DNA of 64,000 nt from CAIYUC01 sp963682005 (GCA_963682005.1 OY820914.1:3224001-3288000), one strand, 5' to 3'; shown: positions 8,953 to 18,332, counted from the stretch's first letter. Program-made: numbers and translations. Notes: a model not told the origin generated them from the letters alone.

Positions 8953-8991
8953 AATGTTATCCCCAAATTCTATTCTCCATCCTCTATTCTC

Positions 8992-9024
8992 CGACTGCCG
9001 ACTGCCAACTGCCGACTGCCGACT
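8992..9024. repeat. 7-bp tandem array CGACTGC
   Basis: Four full units (CGACTGC at 8992, 8999 and 9013; CAACTGC at 9006) and a partial fifth. It directly abuts the terminator of the convergent lipoprotein gene. Confidence 0.85.
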
Positions 9025-9063
9025 AAAAAAGAACACCCCCGAACAGCCTGGCCATCCGGGGGT
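9025..9063 (-). terminator. Intrinsic terminator of the FISUMP-type lipoprotein gene
   Basis: On the minus strand ACCCCCG (9063-9057) pairs with CGGGGGT (9041-9035), loop of 15 nt, followed by GTTCTTTTTT. It begins 26 nt after the stop codon at 9089. Confidence 0.75.
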
Positions 9064-9088
9064 ATATCCAATTGAGAAAGAACAGGGA

Positions 9089-10177
9089 TCAATTTTTAAT
9101 GGCACGAACAGAATATCCGACAGCCCGGAAATCGTCCAGTGTATATGCTGTGGTTGGGTCAATCCAGAGTATAATAGCTTTTGTGGTTAATGCTTTCGTG
9201 CTGGCCCAATAGCCACCGGCTGTTCCTGGCATATAGATGTTTCCGTCGGGGAAATCACGATATCCTGCCATGACCCATTTCAATGGAGAAGCATAAGCTC
9301 CGGCTGCATTCTGCTGTCCCCAGCTGGCCCTTTCAGCGCCCAATTCTGTGCTGGTTGGCAAGCGGAATCCTGAAGGACAAGGGTTGTTGATGCCGCTGAC
9401 GCCCTGCCAAAGATTGTGGTTCTGCGGTGACCGCCAATCCCAGGGACTTGTAGAAACTTTAATGAATAAAGAATGCCCGGGAACGTCCCTGCTGGATTTT
9501 GTAGTTGTGGTCCCGTACACAGCCGTGCCACTGGTCGGTCCGGTCCAGGTTATGCACTGATGACTGTCTGAAAGCCGTCCCCACTGGTATAATGACCCAT
9601 ATGCGAGATAATCTGTGGAAGAAGTTGCAACCTGGCCGGCACCCAGGTTCCTGTCGAGCCATACCTTTAGGGTTTTCTGGTTGGCGACTTCATAGTAAAC
9701 GTAGCTGGTCCCGCAGCTCGTCTGGTAGATCGGATTTCCGCTTACAACTACGACTTTGAATGTACACGTTGAAGTCCCGAAGGTTACGGTAAACTGGTTG
9801 ATCCCTGTTGCAGTTGGTGTCCCGGTCCCGGGCAACGTTACAGCTTGCGTTCCGGTGGACGTAAATGTCCCGGTGGTGGAGAAACTATATCCATTCACTG
9901 TATTGGTGGAAATCGTATAGGTACCTGTAACAGCAACTGTAACAGAAAGGGTGACCGTGTTCGCGGATGTAAGTGCAACACCGGCAACATAGGCCCCGGC
10001 AATATTCGCCGTAGCGCAGTTAATTGTTCCGGATGCACCGGTCGGCAGCATCATGCTGCCATTATTATCAGAAATTGCCGGCTGGAAGTCCGAAGGTTCT
10101 TTTTTGCATCCTGAAAAGGTGATGAGCGTCAGAAGGAGCATAAGAAGCCCCGGGGTTAGCATTTTTTTTGTCTTCAT
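9089..10177 (-). CDS. Lipoprotein with Fibrobacter succinogenes major paralogous (FISUMP) domain
   Basis: A 362-residue exported lipoprotein: hydrophobic signal with lipobox ITFSGC near residue 24, then a threonine-rich Ig-like beta region (about 50-145) and a C-terminal domain (about 150-362). The C-terminal domain has the hallmarks of the FISUMP/Fib_succ_major family: VWLDRNLGAGQVA, AYGSLYQWGRLSDSHQ, NPCPSGFRLPTSTEL and GYRDFPDGNIYMPGTAGGYWAS. Members are abundant surface proteins in Bacteroidota and Fibrobacteres; their function is not established. It ends at a clear intrinsic terminator. The gene stands alone. Confidence 0.88.
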   Translation of the reverse strand: MKTKKMLTPGLLMLLLTLITFSGCKKEPSDFQPAISDNNGSMMLPTGASGTINCATANIAGAYVAGVALTSANTVTLSVTVAVTGTYTISTNTVNGYSFSTTGTFTSTGTQAVTLPGTGTPTATGINQFTVTFGTSTCTFKVVVVSGNPIYQTSCGTSYVYYEVANQKTLKVWLDRNLGAGQVATSSTDYLAYGSLYQWGRLSDSHQCITWTGPTSGTAVYGTTTTKSSRDVPGHSLFIKVSTSPWDWRSPQNHNLWQGVSGINNPCPSGFRLPTSTELGAERASWGQQNAAGAYASPLKWVMAGYRDFPDGNIYMPGTAGGYWASTKALTTKAIILWIDPTTAYTLDDFRAVGYSVRAIKN

Positions 10178-10519
10178 GTTTTTAAGTTTTAAAGTAGTTA
10201 AACGGGTTAGTTGATATGGTTAGTTATTGTTCTAGTCAGACAGTAATTGTATGCTAATCTGGGAGTGTCGGTGTTTTTATGAAAAATAATTGATAAAGAT
10301 AATTCAGGATGACCCCGAGGTCAATTGCGGAAACCCACCTTTTATTTATTGAGGAAAACCGGAATAAACCAGGTGGTAATGCCATATAATAAGTAGTTAT
10401 TCAGTATGTTATAGTTTATTGGTGGCCTTGGCAAAATCCGCCAGAAATTTTCCATACTTGTCATATTCCTTTATATTTTTACACATTGAATAAAAGATGC
10501 AAATCAAAATACAGTTACT
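10178..10519. other. Divergent intergenic region, 342 bp, no gene recognised
   Basis: This AT-rich space separates the minus-strand lipoprotein from the plus-strand fucosidase. I see no tRNA-like fold, no long repeat and no exact TAnnTTTG element; promoters for both flanking genes are expected here. A GGTTAGTTGATATGGTTAGTTA near-repeat at about 10205-10226 is the only local structure. Confidence 0.5.
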
Positions 10520-12565
10520 ATGAGACTATTTTTTTTCACATCAATCCTGCTTGTATGCCTGGGGATTTCCCCGATCACCTTTGCGCAGACTGAAACCAAA
10601 GCGGCGCATGATGCTCGTATGCAATGGTGGCGCGATGCACGTTTCGGGATGTTCATCCACTGGGGTTTATATGCAGTACCGGCAGGGGAATGGAATGGAA
10701 AAACGGGCTATGGTGAGTGGATCCGGAATTCGGCGCAAATCCCCCTGGATGTGTACGATCAGTTCAGACAGCAATTCAACCCGGTCAGGTTCAATGCCAC
10801 CGACTGGGTGCACATGGCAAAGGAAGCCGGGATGAAATACATTGTCATCACTTCAAAGCATCACGACGGATTCTGTATGTTCAACACACGTCAGACGGAT
10901 TTCAGCATCATGTCGACCCCGTTCAACTGGGATCCCATGAAGGATCTTGCCGATGCCTGCCGCAAAGAAGGGATCCGAATGTGTTTTTACTATTCCATCA
11001 TGGATTGGCACCATCCTGATTATTTGCCGAGAAGGGATTGGGAAACAACCAGGACAACAGATGGGGCCGATTTCAGCCGTTACCTTGATTATATGAAGGC
11101 GGAATTAAAGGAATTGCTGGAAAATTACGGAGACATCGGTGTTCTGTGGTTCGACGGGGAATGGGAAAGAACATGGAATGCAAGATACGGGAAAGAGATC
11201 TATGAGTATTGCCGGAGCATTCAGCCTGATGTGATCATCAACAACAGGATCGGGGCGGGACGGATCGAACTGGGAGAAACATTGAAAGACGCCGTTACAG
11301 GAGGCGATTTCGGAACACCGGAACAGGAGATCCCCGCAACAGGCCTTCCTGGTATGGATTGGGAAACATGCATGACGATGAATGATCACTGGGGATATAA
11401 CAGCCACGACAAGAATTTCAAGTCCTCGAAAGAACTGATCCGGATGCTTGCAGATATTGCATCCAAAGGGGGAAACTACCTCCTCAACGTAGGACCAACC
11501 CCGGCTGGGGATTTCCCGCCCGAAAGCATCGACCGTCTTGCCGGTATCGCCCGATGGATGAAAATCAACGGGGAAGCCATTCACGGTACCCAGGCCAGTC
11601 CTTTCAAATCACTTGCTTTCGGAAGATGTACCCGGAAAGAAACATCCGCCGGGACCAGGTTGTATCTTCATGTCTTCGATTGGCCGGCCGATCACAAACT
11701 CATCCTGCCCGGTTGCCTGAATACGCCAAAACAGGCTTTTCTCCTGGCTGACGAGGTAAATGGGAAACTGAATGTAGCCAGGCAGGAGGATGCACTTATC
11801 GTTTCTTTAACAGCCGGCATGCCGGATCCAATCAACACGGTCGTTGTGCTTGACCTCGAAGGAAAGCTTGATCTCACTACCGCTCCGGAATTCAAAAGCG
11901 ACTTTGATGTGTTTACCGACAGCCTGGTTGTTCAGCTCGTAACCGACCGTGACAATGTGAAGATACATTATACCCTGGACGGGTCGATCCCTTCACTGAA
12001 CTCCCTGGAATACCATAACCCCCTGATGATAACTAAATCCACCCTCATCACTGCCCGTTGTTTCAGGGATGAAAAACCGGTAAGCGGGATCAGTAAAAAG
12101 GAATTCAGAAAAGTAATCCCGAAGAAGGCCTTGAAGCTGAAAGATGCAAAGCCGGGCATAGGATATTCTTTGTACGAAGGAAGCTGGGATTCAATCCCGG
12201 ATCTTGCGAAGCTTAAAAGCACGAAAGAAGGTATTTTGGACAGGATCAGTTTTACACCCCGGACAAAGGATGAGTATTTCTGCATATCATACTCTGGGTA
12301 TGTCCTGATACCGCTTGACGATGTGTATCGTTTCATCGTTGGCTCCGATGACGGAAGCAGGTTATATATCGATGGTGTGCCGGTTGTCGAAAATGATGGC
12401 CTTCACGCCATGGTGGAAAAAGAGGGCGTGACCGCCCTGGACGAAGGTTATCATAAGTTCAGGCTTGATTTTTTCAATAAAACGGGTGCTTTTGAGCTAA
12501 AGGTTTTCCTTCAGAACAGCAAAATGCAAAAGCAGGAAGTGCAGGCTGGAATGCTTTTTTATTGA
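10520..12565 (+). CDS. GH29 alpha-L-fucosidase with CHB_HEX_C and PA14 domains
   Basis: An exported enzyme that releases fucose from glycans by a retaining mechanism. Signal peptide 1-22 (ITFAQ). The GH29 barrel spans about 25-370: RFGMFIHWGLYAVPAGEW, TSKHHDGFCMF and the nucleophile Asp212 in GVLWFDGEWERTW. A chitobiase-like C-terminal module with YTLDGSIPS (about 470-535) and a PA14 module with DDGSRLYIDG (about 545-681) follow; both are probably sugar- or polymer-binding. At 681 residues it is longer than a plain GH29 because of these modules. The GH38 mannosidase begins 41 nt downstream on the same strand, so the two probably act together on fucose- and mannose-containing glycans. No SusCD pair is near, so it is not a classical PUL. 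Confidence 0.95.
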   Translation: MRLFFFTSILLVCLGISPITFAQTETKAAHDARMQWWRDARFGMFIHWGLYAVPAGEWNGKTGYGEWIRNSAQIPLDVYDQFRQQFNPVRFNATDWVHMAKEAGMKYIVITSKHHDGFCMFNTRQTDFSIMSTPFNWDPMKDLADACRKEGIRMCFYYSIMDWHHPDYLPRRDWETTRTTDGADFSRYLDYMKAELKELLENYGDIGVLWFDGEWERTWNARYGKEIYEYCRSIQPDVIINNRIGAGRIELGETLKDAVTGGDFGTPEQEIPATGLPGMDWETCMTMNDHWGYNSHDKNFKSSKELIRMLADIASKGGNYLLNVGPTPAGDFPPESIDRLAGIARWMKINGEAIHGTQASPFKSLAFGRCTRKETSAGTRLYLHVFDWPADHKLILPGCLNTPKQAFLLADEVNGKLNVARQEDALIVSLTAGMPDPINTVVVLDLEGKLDLTTAPEFKSDFDVFTDSLVVQLVTDRDNVKIHYTLDGSIPSLNSLEYHNPLMITKSTLITARCFRDEKPVSGISKKEFRKVIPKKALKLKDAKPGIGYSLYEGSWDSIPDLAKLKSTKEGILDRISFTPRTKDEYFCISYSGYVLIPLDDVYRFIVGSDDGSRLYIDGVPVVENDGLHAMVEKEGVTALDEGYHKFRLDFFNKTGAFELKVFLQNSKMQKQEVQAGMLFY

Positions 12566-12606
12566 ATTTTTTTATAATTATCCAAAAACCACTTAACTCT
12601 TTCCTG

Positions 12607-15600
12607 ATGAACTTCCGGAATATTAACTTCATTCTATCCTCCATCCTCTGTCTTCTATTCTCGGCTACACTACTTTCAGCTCAGTCATCAGAGCAAACAT
12701 GGCCTGGCAAATTCTTCAAAGGCTATACAAAGTCCCTGACCACAGGAAAATTCTCGTACCACTCACCGCAACCGGATGTAAAAACCTCCCTTTTATTAAG
12801 GTCGATCGATTCAGCATCCTTTATTTCCTGGGAAACTGAGATGGTTCCTCTGGATTTCAGGGAAAGTTCAGCAATGTTCTGCTGGATGTTCGGCATCGAT
12901 GCCAACGCGGAAAGCCATACTTACAAAGTGTTTATCAACGGTACTTATTGTCTGACCTTTGCCAATCCGGTGAAGTCGGAGATGAATCCCTGGACGATCC
13001 GGGGAATAAATGGCACCTCGGTTCTCTTTCGTACCACAATGCTTGATAAATATGATGACCCGATGGGTTATGCATTCATGAATATTCCTCGAAGCCTGCT
13101 TGCCTTGGGTAAGCCGCAGGTGATAAAAATAGTGGGTGAATCAGCTGGAAGCAATGTATGGTATATGACTTTTGAATCTCCCGTTGAGGAGAAACTGGAC
13201 ATTGTCCAGGATGAGGCCATTGTCCGCAGTGGTAATAAAGAGTGCTATTCACTGAGGCTCAATTTTGTTCATCTCGGAGAACCGGTAAATGGCCGGATTA
13301 ATCTTTCCACCGGTGATTTCACAGAGTTCAGGCTTGACCCTGGTTTTACGAGTGTTCAGATGCTGCCACGCGTGACTGGGGATCCGGGTGTGAAAGTGGC
13401 GACGATCAAAATTGGGAAGGATGTTAGCTATAAAAAGGAATTCCGGTTTCATAACGTCAGGCACTGGACCATATACCTTGTGCAGCATACCCACACAGAT
13501 ATCGGTTACACACGGCCTCAGACGGAGATATTGCCGGAGCACCTCCGCTACATTGATTATGCGCTTGACTATTGTGACCAGACAGACCGATTTCCTGAAG
13601 AGGCACAATTCCGATGGACCTGCGAGACTTCGTGGGCTGTGCGGGAATATCTTGCTACAAGGCCAAAATCTCAGGTTGACAGACTGCTTAAACGAGTTAC
13701 GGAAGGCAGGATTGAACTGACAGGCCTCTTCCTGAACTCTTCGGATCTGGCAGATGAAGCATCCATAGCATCAAGTCTGCAACCTGTCAGGCAGTTCCGG
13801 AATGCTGGTTTTACCGTACAGTCTGCCATGCAATCTGATATCAATGGTGTTCCCTGGTGTCTTACCGATTACCTTAGCGGTTGCGGGATCAAATACCTTT
13901 CAATGGGTCAGAACGACTCCCGGGCGCTTAAACCCTTCGATCGCCCTACAACCTTCTGGTGGGAATCCCCTTCCGGGAAAAGGATCCTTGTCAACCGGCC
14001 CGAGCATTACATGTGGGGAAACCAGCTTGGCATCCTGACGAACGGAACAACATTTGGTAAAGCACTGTTTCTACACCTGGGTGATATTTGTGAAAAAGGA
14101 TATCCTTTCGATCATTACGCGATTCATTTCAGCGGTTACCTGACTGATAACTCTCCTCCTTCCACTGCAGCCTGCGCTATGGTCGAAGAATGGAACCGGC
14201 AATACGTATGGCCAAAGCTGAGACTGTCCACGGTTAGCGAGTTCATGAAATATATGGAAACGGAACATGGAAAGGAATTGCAGGTCATTCGCGGAGCCTG
14301 GCCTGACTGGTGGATGGATGGATTCGGATCGGCAGCTCTTGAAACCGCTTACAGCCGCATGTCGCATGAAGATTATATCGCCAACCAGGGTCTTATGTCC
14401 ATGGCGGTTATGCTAAAGCTGGAAATCCCGGAAAAATTGAAAAGGGATATGGAGGATATCTCAGACGATATCTCTTTTTACGATGAACATACCTTTGGCG
14501 CTGCCGAGAGCATTTCTGACCCCCTGGTTGAAAATTCCATCGTTCAGTGGAACGAAAAAGCATCCTATGCCTGGGAAGCTGTGAAGAAGAACCGGATTCT
14601 CCGTGAAGAAATGATGGGGCTGATACAACCTTATCTGCCTAAGGACAAGGAACCGACCATCTTCGTGATGAATACCCTTAACTGGAGCCGGTCAGGCGAA
14701 GTGCTCGTATATATTGATCATCAGATCATCCCTGCCAGTGGAAATTTCAGGATCATCGATGAAACAGGGAAAGCCATACCTGTTCAGCGCTCTGCCAGCC
14801 GGGAGGAGGGAACTTACTGGACATTGAATGTCAAAGATATTCCGCCGCTCGGCTATCGTACATTCCGGGTAAAGATGGAAGAGAGTGTCCGGCTTAAAGG
14901 TGATAAGAAGATATTCGAGAACATCCTTGAAAATGATTTTTACAGGATGAAAATAGATCCGGAAAGAGGTACTGTCGTGAGTTTGATGGACAAGCAGACA
15001 AATGAAGAGTTGTTTGACAGCAATCAGAAATACCAGGCTGGGGAATTCATCTATGAGGAGCTCGGAAAGAACCGCCACCAGTTGGAAGTATTGAAGCTGG
15101 ATGATTTCAGACGAACACCCTGGAAAGACTTAGCGGTAACAGGGACTTCGGAAGGAGCACTCTGGAAAAGTATTACGCTGCATGGTCAGTCACCGGTTTG
15201 TGCCGGTAAAGACGGTGTGACCTGTGAGATCCGTCTTTACAATACCGAAAAGAAGGTCGGGTGGCTCTTTTCAATGAAAAAGATGCCGGTGACCGACGCT
15301 GAAGGGGTTTATGTGGCATTTCCTTTCAGATTGAAGGAAGGCAAACTGGAATATGAAACCCAGGGTGGAACAGTACGGCCCGGAAAGGATCAGATCAAAG
15401 GATCTGCCACCGACTGGAACGGGATCCAGAACTTCGTTTCGGTCAGGAATGAAAGGAACCAGGTAGTTTTCGTTTCCCCGGAAATACCGCTTGTGCAACT
15501 GGGAGATATCAATCTCGGGCAATTTGCCAGGGAATTCAAGCCCTCCTCCAATTCAATTTATTCATGGGTCCTGAACAACTATTGGACGACCAACTTCCGG

Positions 15601-16011
15601 GCTTACCAGGAAGGTGAATTGAAATGGACTTACCGGATCACTTCAGGGAGTGACACAACAGGACAATTTGCTTGCAGGTTTGGCTGGGGCGAGCGAATAC
15701 CATTCCTGTCACGAGTTTTTCCGGGTCAGCAGGAAACCTCAGATTTAACCCCACGTACATTTCTTGGTGAAAGCCTGAAAGATCTTTTGCTTGTGGAAGT
15801 AAAACCTGTTGATGACGGCAATGGGATCGTCCTTCACCTGAGGGAAATCAATGGAAAACCCCTGTCTGTTCCGGTTTCACAACTGCTTTCAGAGACAGGT
15901 GCGATCAGTGTTTCGGAGGTAGATGTTCTCGGTGAGAAGGTCAATAATGCGGGTGATTCTTTGATATTTCTCCCTTACGAAACCAGGTTTTTAAGGATTG
16001 GACTGAAGTAA
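12607..16011 (+). CDS. GH38 alpha-mannosidase, exported
   Basis: A 1134-residue exported glycosidase. It has a signal peptide (SSILCLLFSATLLSAQ) and a long N-terminal beta region with no assigned role. The GH38 core starts at HTHTDIGYTRPQ, where His294 and Asp298 are expected zinc ligands. The likely nucleophile is Asp411 in AMQSDINGVPW. The mid and C-terminal beta domains typical of GH38 follow (TLNWSRSGEVLVYID, LENDFYRMKIDPERGTVVSL). Family members cleave alpha-mannosyl residues; linkage cannot be told from sequence. ATG 12607 is chosen over the in-frame TTG at 12562, which overlaps the fucosidase stop and would disrupt the signal peptide. The stop is followed at once by GTCAAAA repeats. 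Confidence 0.92.
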   Translation: MNFRNINFILSSILCLLFSATLLSAQSSEQTWPGKFFKGYTKSLTTGKFSYHSPQPDVKTSLLLRSIDSASFISWETEMVPLDFRESSAMFCWMFGIDANAESHTYKVFINGTYCLTFANPVKSEMNPWTIRGINGTSVLFRTTMLDKYDDPMGYAFMNIPRSLLALGKPQVIKIVGESAGSNVWYMTFESPVEEKLDIVQDEAIVRSGNKECYSLRLNFVHLGEPVNGRINLSTGDFTEFRLDPGFTSVQMLPRVTGDPGVKVATIKIGKDVSYKKEFRFHNVRHWTIYLVQHTHTDIGYTRPQTEILPEHLRYIDYALDYCDQTDRFPEEAQFRWTCETSWAVREYLATRPKSQVDRLLKRVTEGRIELTGLFLNSSDLADEASIASSLQPVRQFRNAGFTVQSAMQSDINGVPWCLTDYLSGCGIKYLSMGQNDSRALKPFDRPTTFWWESPSGKRILVNRPEHYMWGNQLGILTNGTTFGKALFLHLGDICEKGYPFDHYAIHFSGYLTDNSPPSTAACAMVEEWNRQYVWPKLRLSTVSEFMKYMETEHGKELQVIRGAWPDWWMDGFGSAALETAYSRMSHEDYIANQGLMSMAVMLKLEIPEKLKRDMEDISDDISFYDEHTFGAAESISDPLVENSIVQWNEKASYAWEAVKKNRILREEMMGLIQPYLPKDKEPTIFVMNTLNWSRSGEVLVYIDHQIIPASGNFRIIDETGKAIPVQRSASREEGTYWTLNVKDIPPLGYRTFRVKMEESVRLKGDKKIFENILENDFYRMKIDPERGTVVSLMDKQTNEELFDSNQKYQAGEFIYEELGKNRHQLEVLKLDDFRRTPWKDLAVTGTSEGALWKSITLHGQSPVCAGKDGVTCEIRLYNTEKKVGWLFSMKKMPVTDAEGVYVAFPFRLKEGKLEYETQGGTVRPGKDQIKGSATDWNGIQNFVSVRNERNQVVFVSPEIPLVQLGDINLGQFAREFKPSSNSIYSWVLNNYWTTNFRAYQEGELKWTYRITSGSDTTGQFACRFGWGERIPFLSRVFPGQQETSDLTPRTFLGESLKDLLLVEVKPVDDGNGIVLHLREINGKPLSVPVSQLLSETGAISVSEVDVLGEKVNNAGDSLIFLPYETRFLRIGLK

Positions 16012-16060
16012 GTCAAAAGTCAAAAGTCCCGAAAAGCAAAAAATCTTTGATCTGGTAGTT

Positions 16061-16078
16061 TTTCGAGGGACCTCGAAA
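16061..16078. repeat. 8-bp-stem palindrome downstream of the mannosidase gene
   Basis: TTTCGAGG-GA-CCTCGAAA is a perfect 8-bp inverted repeat with a 2-bp centre. It has no T-run, so it may be a protein-binding site or repeat relic rather than a terminator. Confidence 0.5.
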
Positions 16079-16240
16079 TGAAATCAGAATATCGAGGAAG
16101 TTTTGTTAATTTCGGGATTGGGATCAAGATCTGCGGAAATCTCCGTAATAAATCTGTGGAAATCAGCGAGAACCATTGTCTTATGACCGATGTCTGCTCC
16201 CTGGATCAGATTGAAAGTCAGGAAATACACTTTTATCGAC

Positions 16241-16353
16241 GGGAAAAGCATCCTGACCAAAGGAAAAAGCATCCTGACCAAAGGAAAAAGCATCCTGACC
16301 AAAGGAAAAAGCATCCTGACCAAAGGAAAAAGCATCCTGACCAAAGGAAAAAA
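16241..16353. repeat. Five-copy 21-bp tandem repeat
   Basis: Units start at 16241, 16262, 16283, 16304 and 16325. The consensus is GGAAAAAGCATCCTGACCAAA; the first unit differs at two positions and a partial sixth follows. Copies two to five are identical. The 21-bp unit keeps frame on both strands, giving KKHPDQR repeats forward and FFLWSGC repeats in reverse, but I see no support for translation. There are no spacers, so it is not a CRISPR array. Confidence 0.95.
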
Positions 16354-16378
16354 CACCTAGTATTGAGGACATCACAAG

Positions 16379-16402
16379 GTAACAGAGTAACAAAGTGACA
16401 AA
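16379..16402. repeat. Three-unit 8-bp array GTAACAAA
   Basis: GTAACAGA, GTAACAAA and GTGACAAA in tandem. This is the reverse complement family of the TTACTTTG array at 26795-26858. Further degenerate copies (GGTCACAA, GGTTACAA) lie at about 16456-16478. Confidence 0.7.
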
Positions 16403-16661
16403 GAAAAAGGTCATAATTCAAACTCTTCATTCATAATTTACTCATAGAGTTACAGTCACAAGGTCACAAGGTTACAAAGTGATTATTTTGATCGCCATCC
16501 CCGCGCAAGCAGGGATACCTCATCCTTGAGGAGTGAAGCCTTTGCAGGAAAATTGTGCTTGAGGGAAATGGGCCTGTTTTCTCCGGTTAAAAATTATTCC
16601 CCCACATATGATATTTGTATTGATTTTTATTACTTTTACTTAGGAAAAATTTATAGCAGTC
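16399..16661. other. Non-coding left flank of the accessory island
   Basis: No gene is seen. It holds degenerate TCACAAGG copies (to about 16478) and a worn copy of the CCCGCG...CGGG hairpin near 16498-16515. From about 16600 the sequence becomes visibly AT-rich, which marks the approach of the methyltransferase island. Confidence 0.5.
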
Positions 16662-16955
16662 ATGATTCCAGCAATCGATAATATAATCATTGTCGGTAAC
16701 TTTATTGACGGCCGCACTGATATCAAATGGACGGATTTTAAATAAACATTTTACAGTGCATGGAAAACAGCTGACATCACTTCTAATGCTAACGTTATAA
16801 ATACTTGTTTTGAAAAAAGCCCACCTACAAAAAATTCAATACCAAGGCAGATTGAACACTTTCTGCTGTCAAGCAACGTACAAGTCCAAACCATTTGGCA
16901 GCCAAAAGAGTGCAACTGCCACTGCTTTTTTTCATTACTTTCTAGACACTTTTAA
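16662..16955 (+). pseudogene. Possible broken small ORF ahead of the methyltransferase operon
   Basis: An ATG at 16662 opens 27 codons ending at TAA 16743-16745. The same frame then continues for 69 codons without a stop to TAA at 16953. Joined, it would be a protein of about 97 residues with the amino-acid mix of a real gene, including WTDFK, FYSAWK and IPRQIEHFLLSS. It is just upstream of the GHKL gene. I recognise no family, and chance cannot be excluded in AT-rich DNA. Confidence 0.25.
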
Positions 16956-16980
16956 GAGTAAAAAATAAAGAATAAAACTA

Positions 16981-18324
16981 ATGGTAACACAACAAGACAA
17001 TACTGTAGCTGCTGACCCTGCAAAGGGTTTCTTTGTTTCAATGCTCATTAAGGACATCACACTCCGTGATGCGATTGGTGATTTAGTTGATAATTCAGTA
17101 GATGCTATAAAAGCAAGAGCAAACGGATCTACCGACTTAAAGGGATATGAAATTGAAATCAAACTAGGTAAAAGTTATTTTTCCATAACCGACAACGGTT
17201 TTGGAATGGAAGCAAAAGTTGCCAGAAAAACTGCCTTCAATTTTGGAAAGTCGGATCAACATCACTTGATGGATAAATCAATCGGTCAGTTTGGCATCGG
17301 TATGAAGCGTGCCTTTTTTAAATTAGGAAGCATAATAAAAGTTAAGTCGGTTGCAGCGACTTCTCAATTTGAACTAACTATTAATGTTCCCGCGTGGCTA
17401 AAAAAACCTAAAGAGTGGAAGTTTGAATTTGACAAAGGAACTCTTAATGAAAAAACTAAAAACAGTTCAAGCAAAACTGGATTTACTATTCACATAACTG
17501 AATTAAGCGAGGATTCAAAATTGAGTTTCGGTAATGATACTTTTATAACGACCCTTCAAAAAGAAATTGAACTTGAGCACATGCTTAATATCAACAAAGG
17601 TCTGAAAATAAAAATTGGTGATTACACTCTAAAACCAAATTATATCACCTTAGTACATGACGATAACATTAAACCAACATATTGGGAGAAGATTGAAAAA
17701 AATCAAACCGTAAAAGTTTTTGCAGGAATATCTACAAAGGATGCCGAAGATGGAGGCTGGTATATCTTTTGTAACGATAGACTCATTTTAGGGAAAAACA
17801 AAACGGAGGAAACCGTATGGACAGGGGCAAAAGGGGACGGTGTCCCTCTTTGGCATGCTCAATATTTCAGATTCAGAGGTTATGTATTCTTTGAAGCAGA
17901 AGATTCTTCAAGGTTACCTTGGAATACAACTAAAACAGGAATGGATTTGGATTCTCCATACTACAAAGAAGTTAGAGCTAAGATGATTATAATGACCAGA
18001 CAGGTAATGGACTTGCTTGATAAGTTGAAAGAGGAAAAGGAAAAAGATAATCCCGAGGAAAATCAAACTTTGAACAAAGCCATTGAGAAAAGTTTGAAGT
18101 CAACAACACCAGTAATTAAAATCCTTGCAAATACTAAACCGTTGGCATATAAATTTATTTATCCGGTTGCATTATTTAATCCGCAGAAGAAAACTAATTC
18201 CGTGAAAATTGCTTATCAGGTTTCAAATGAAAAATATGAAGCAGTTAAAGGAAGTTTGGGTGTAAGTTCTCCGAAAGAAGTTGGAGTAGAAACATTCAAT
18301 TATTATCACGACAACGAAATTTAA
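16981..18324 (+). CDS. GHKL ATPase, MutL/MORC-like, of a modification or defence operon
   Basis: A 447-residue ATPase of the Hsp90/MutL/histidine-kinase fold. The N-box is AIGDLVDNSVDAIK (Asp34, Asn38), the G1 box SITDNGFGM (Asp71, Gly73, Gly75) and the glycine-rich lid IGQFGIGMKRA (102-107). The second half (about 240-345) looks like the S5 fold that follows GHKL domains in MutL and MORC, with GWYIFCNDRLIL and LPWNTTKTGMDLDSP. A lysine/glutamate-rich helix (about 343-370) may be a coiled coil. The catalytic Glu of MutL is Asp here. Bacterial MORC-like ATPases are known next to restriction-modification genes. It is the first gene of a three-gene operon (9-nt gap to the next), AT-rich relative to flanking genes, suggesting transfer. 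It probably acts on DNA, but the substrate is unknown. Confidence 0.85.
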   Translation: MVTQQDNTVAADPAKGFFVSMLIKDITLRDAIGDLVDNSVDAIKARANGSTDLKGYEIEIKLGKSYFSITDNGFGMEAKVARKTAFNFGKSDQHHLMDKSIGQFGIGMKRAFFKLGSIIKVKSVAATSQFELTINVPAWLKKPKEWKFEFDKGTLNEKTKNSSSKTGFTIHITELSEDSKLSFGNDTFITTLQKEIELEHMLNINKGLKIKIGDYTLKPNYITLVHDDNIKPTYWEKIEKNQTVKVFAGISTKDAEDGGWYIFCNDRLILGKNKTEETVWTGAKGDGVPLWHAQYFRFRGYVFFEAEDSSRLPWNTTKTGMDLDSPYYKEVRAKMIIMTRQVMDLLDKLKEEKEKDNPEENQTLNKAIEKSLKSTTPVIKILANTKPLAYKFIYPVALFNPQKKTNSVKIAYQVSNEKYEAVKGSLGVSSPKEVGVETFNYYHDNEI

Positions 18325-18332
18325 AAAGTAGT

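Noticed and set aside
10178..10519. tRNA or small RNA gene
   Set aside because: No cloverleaf-like arms or anticodon stem could be found by eye.
16241..16353. CRISPR-like array
   Set aside because: Repeats are directly adjacent with no spacers, and no cas gene is present.
16078..16398. ORF of 106 codons across the 21-bp repeats (KKHPDQR repeats)
   Set aside because: Most of its length is the tandem array, whose 21-bp unit keeps any frame open on both strands; there is no conserved domain and no promoter element.
16084..16430. Reverse-strand ORFs with FFLWSGC repeats
   Set aside because: Mirror products of the same 21-bp array.
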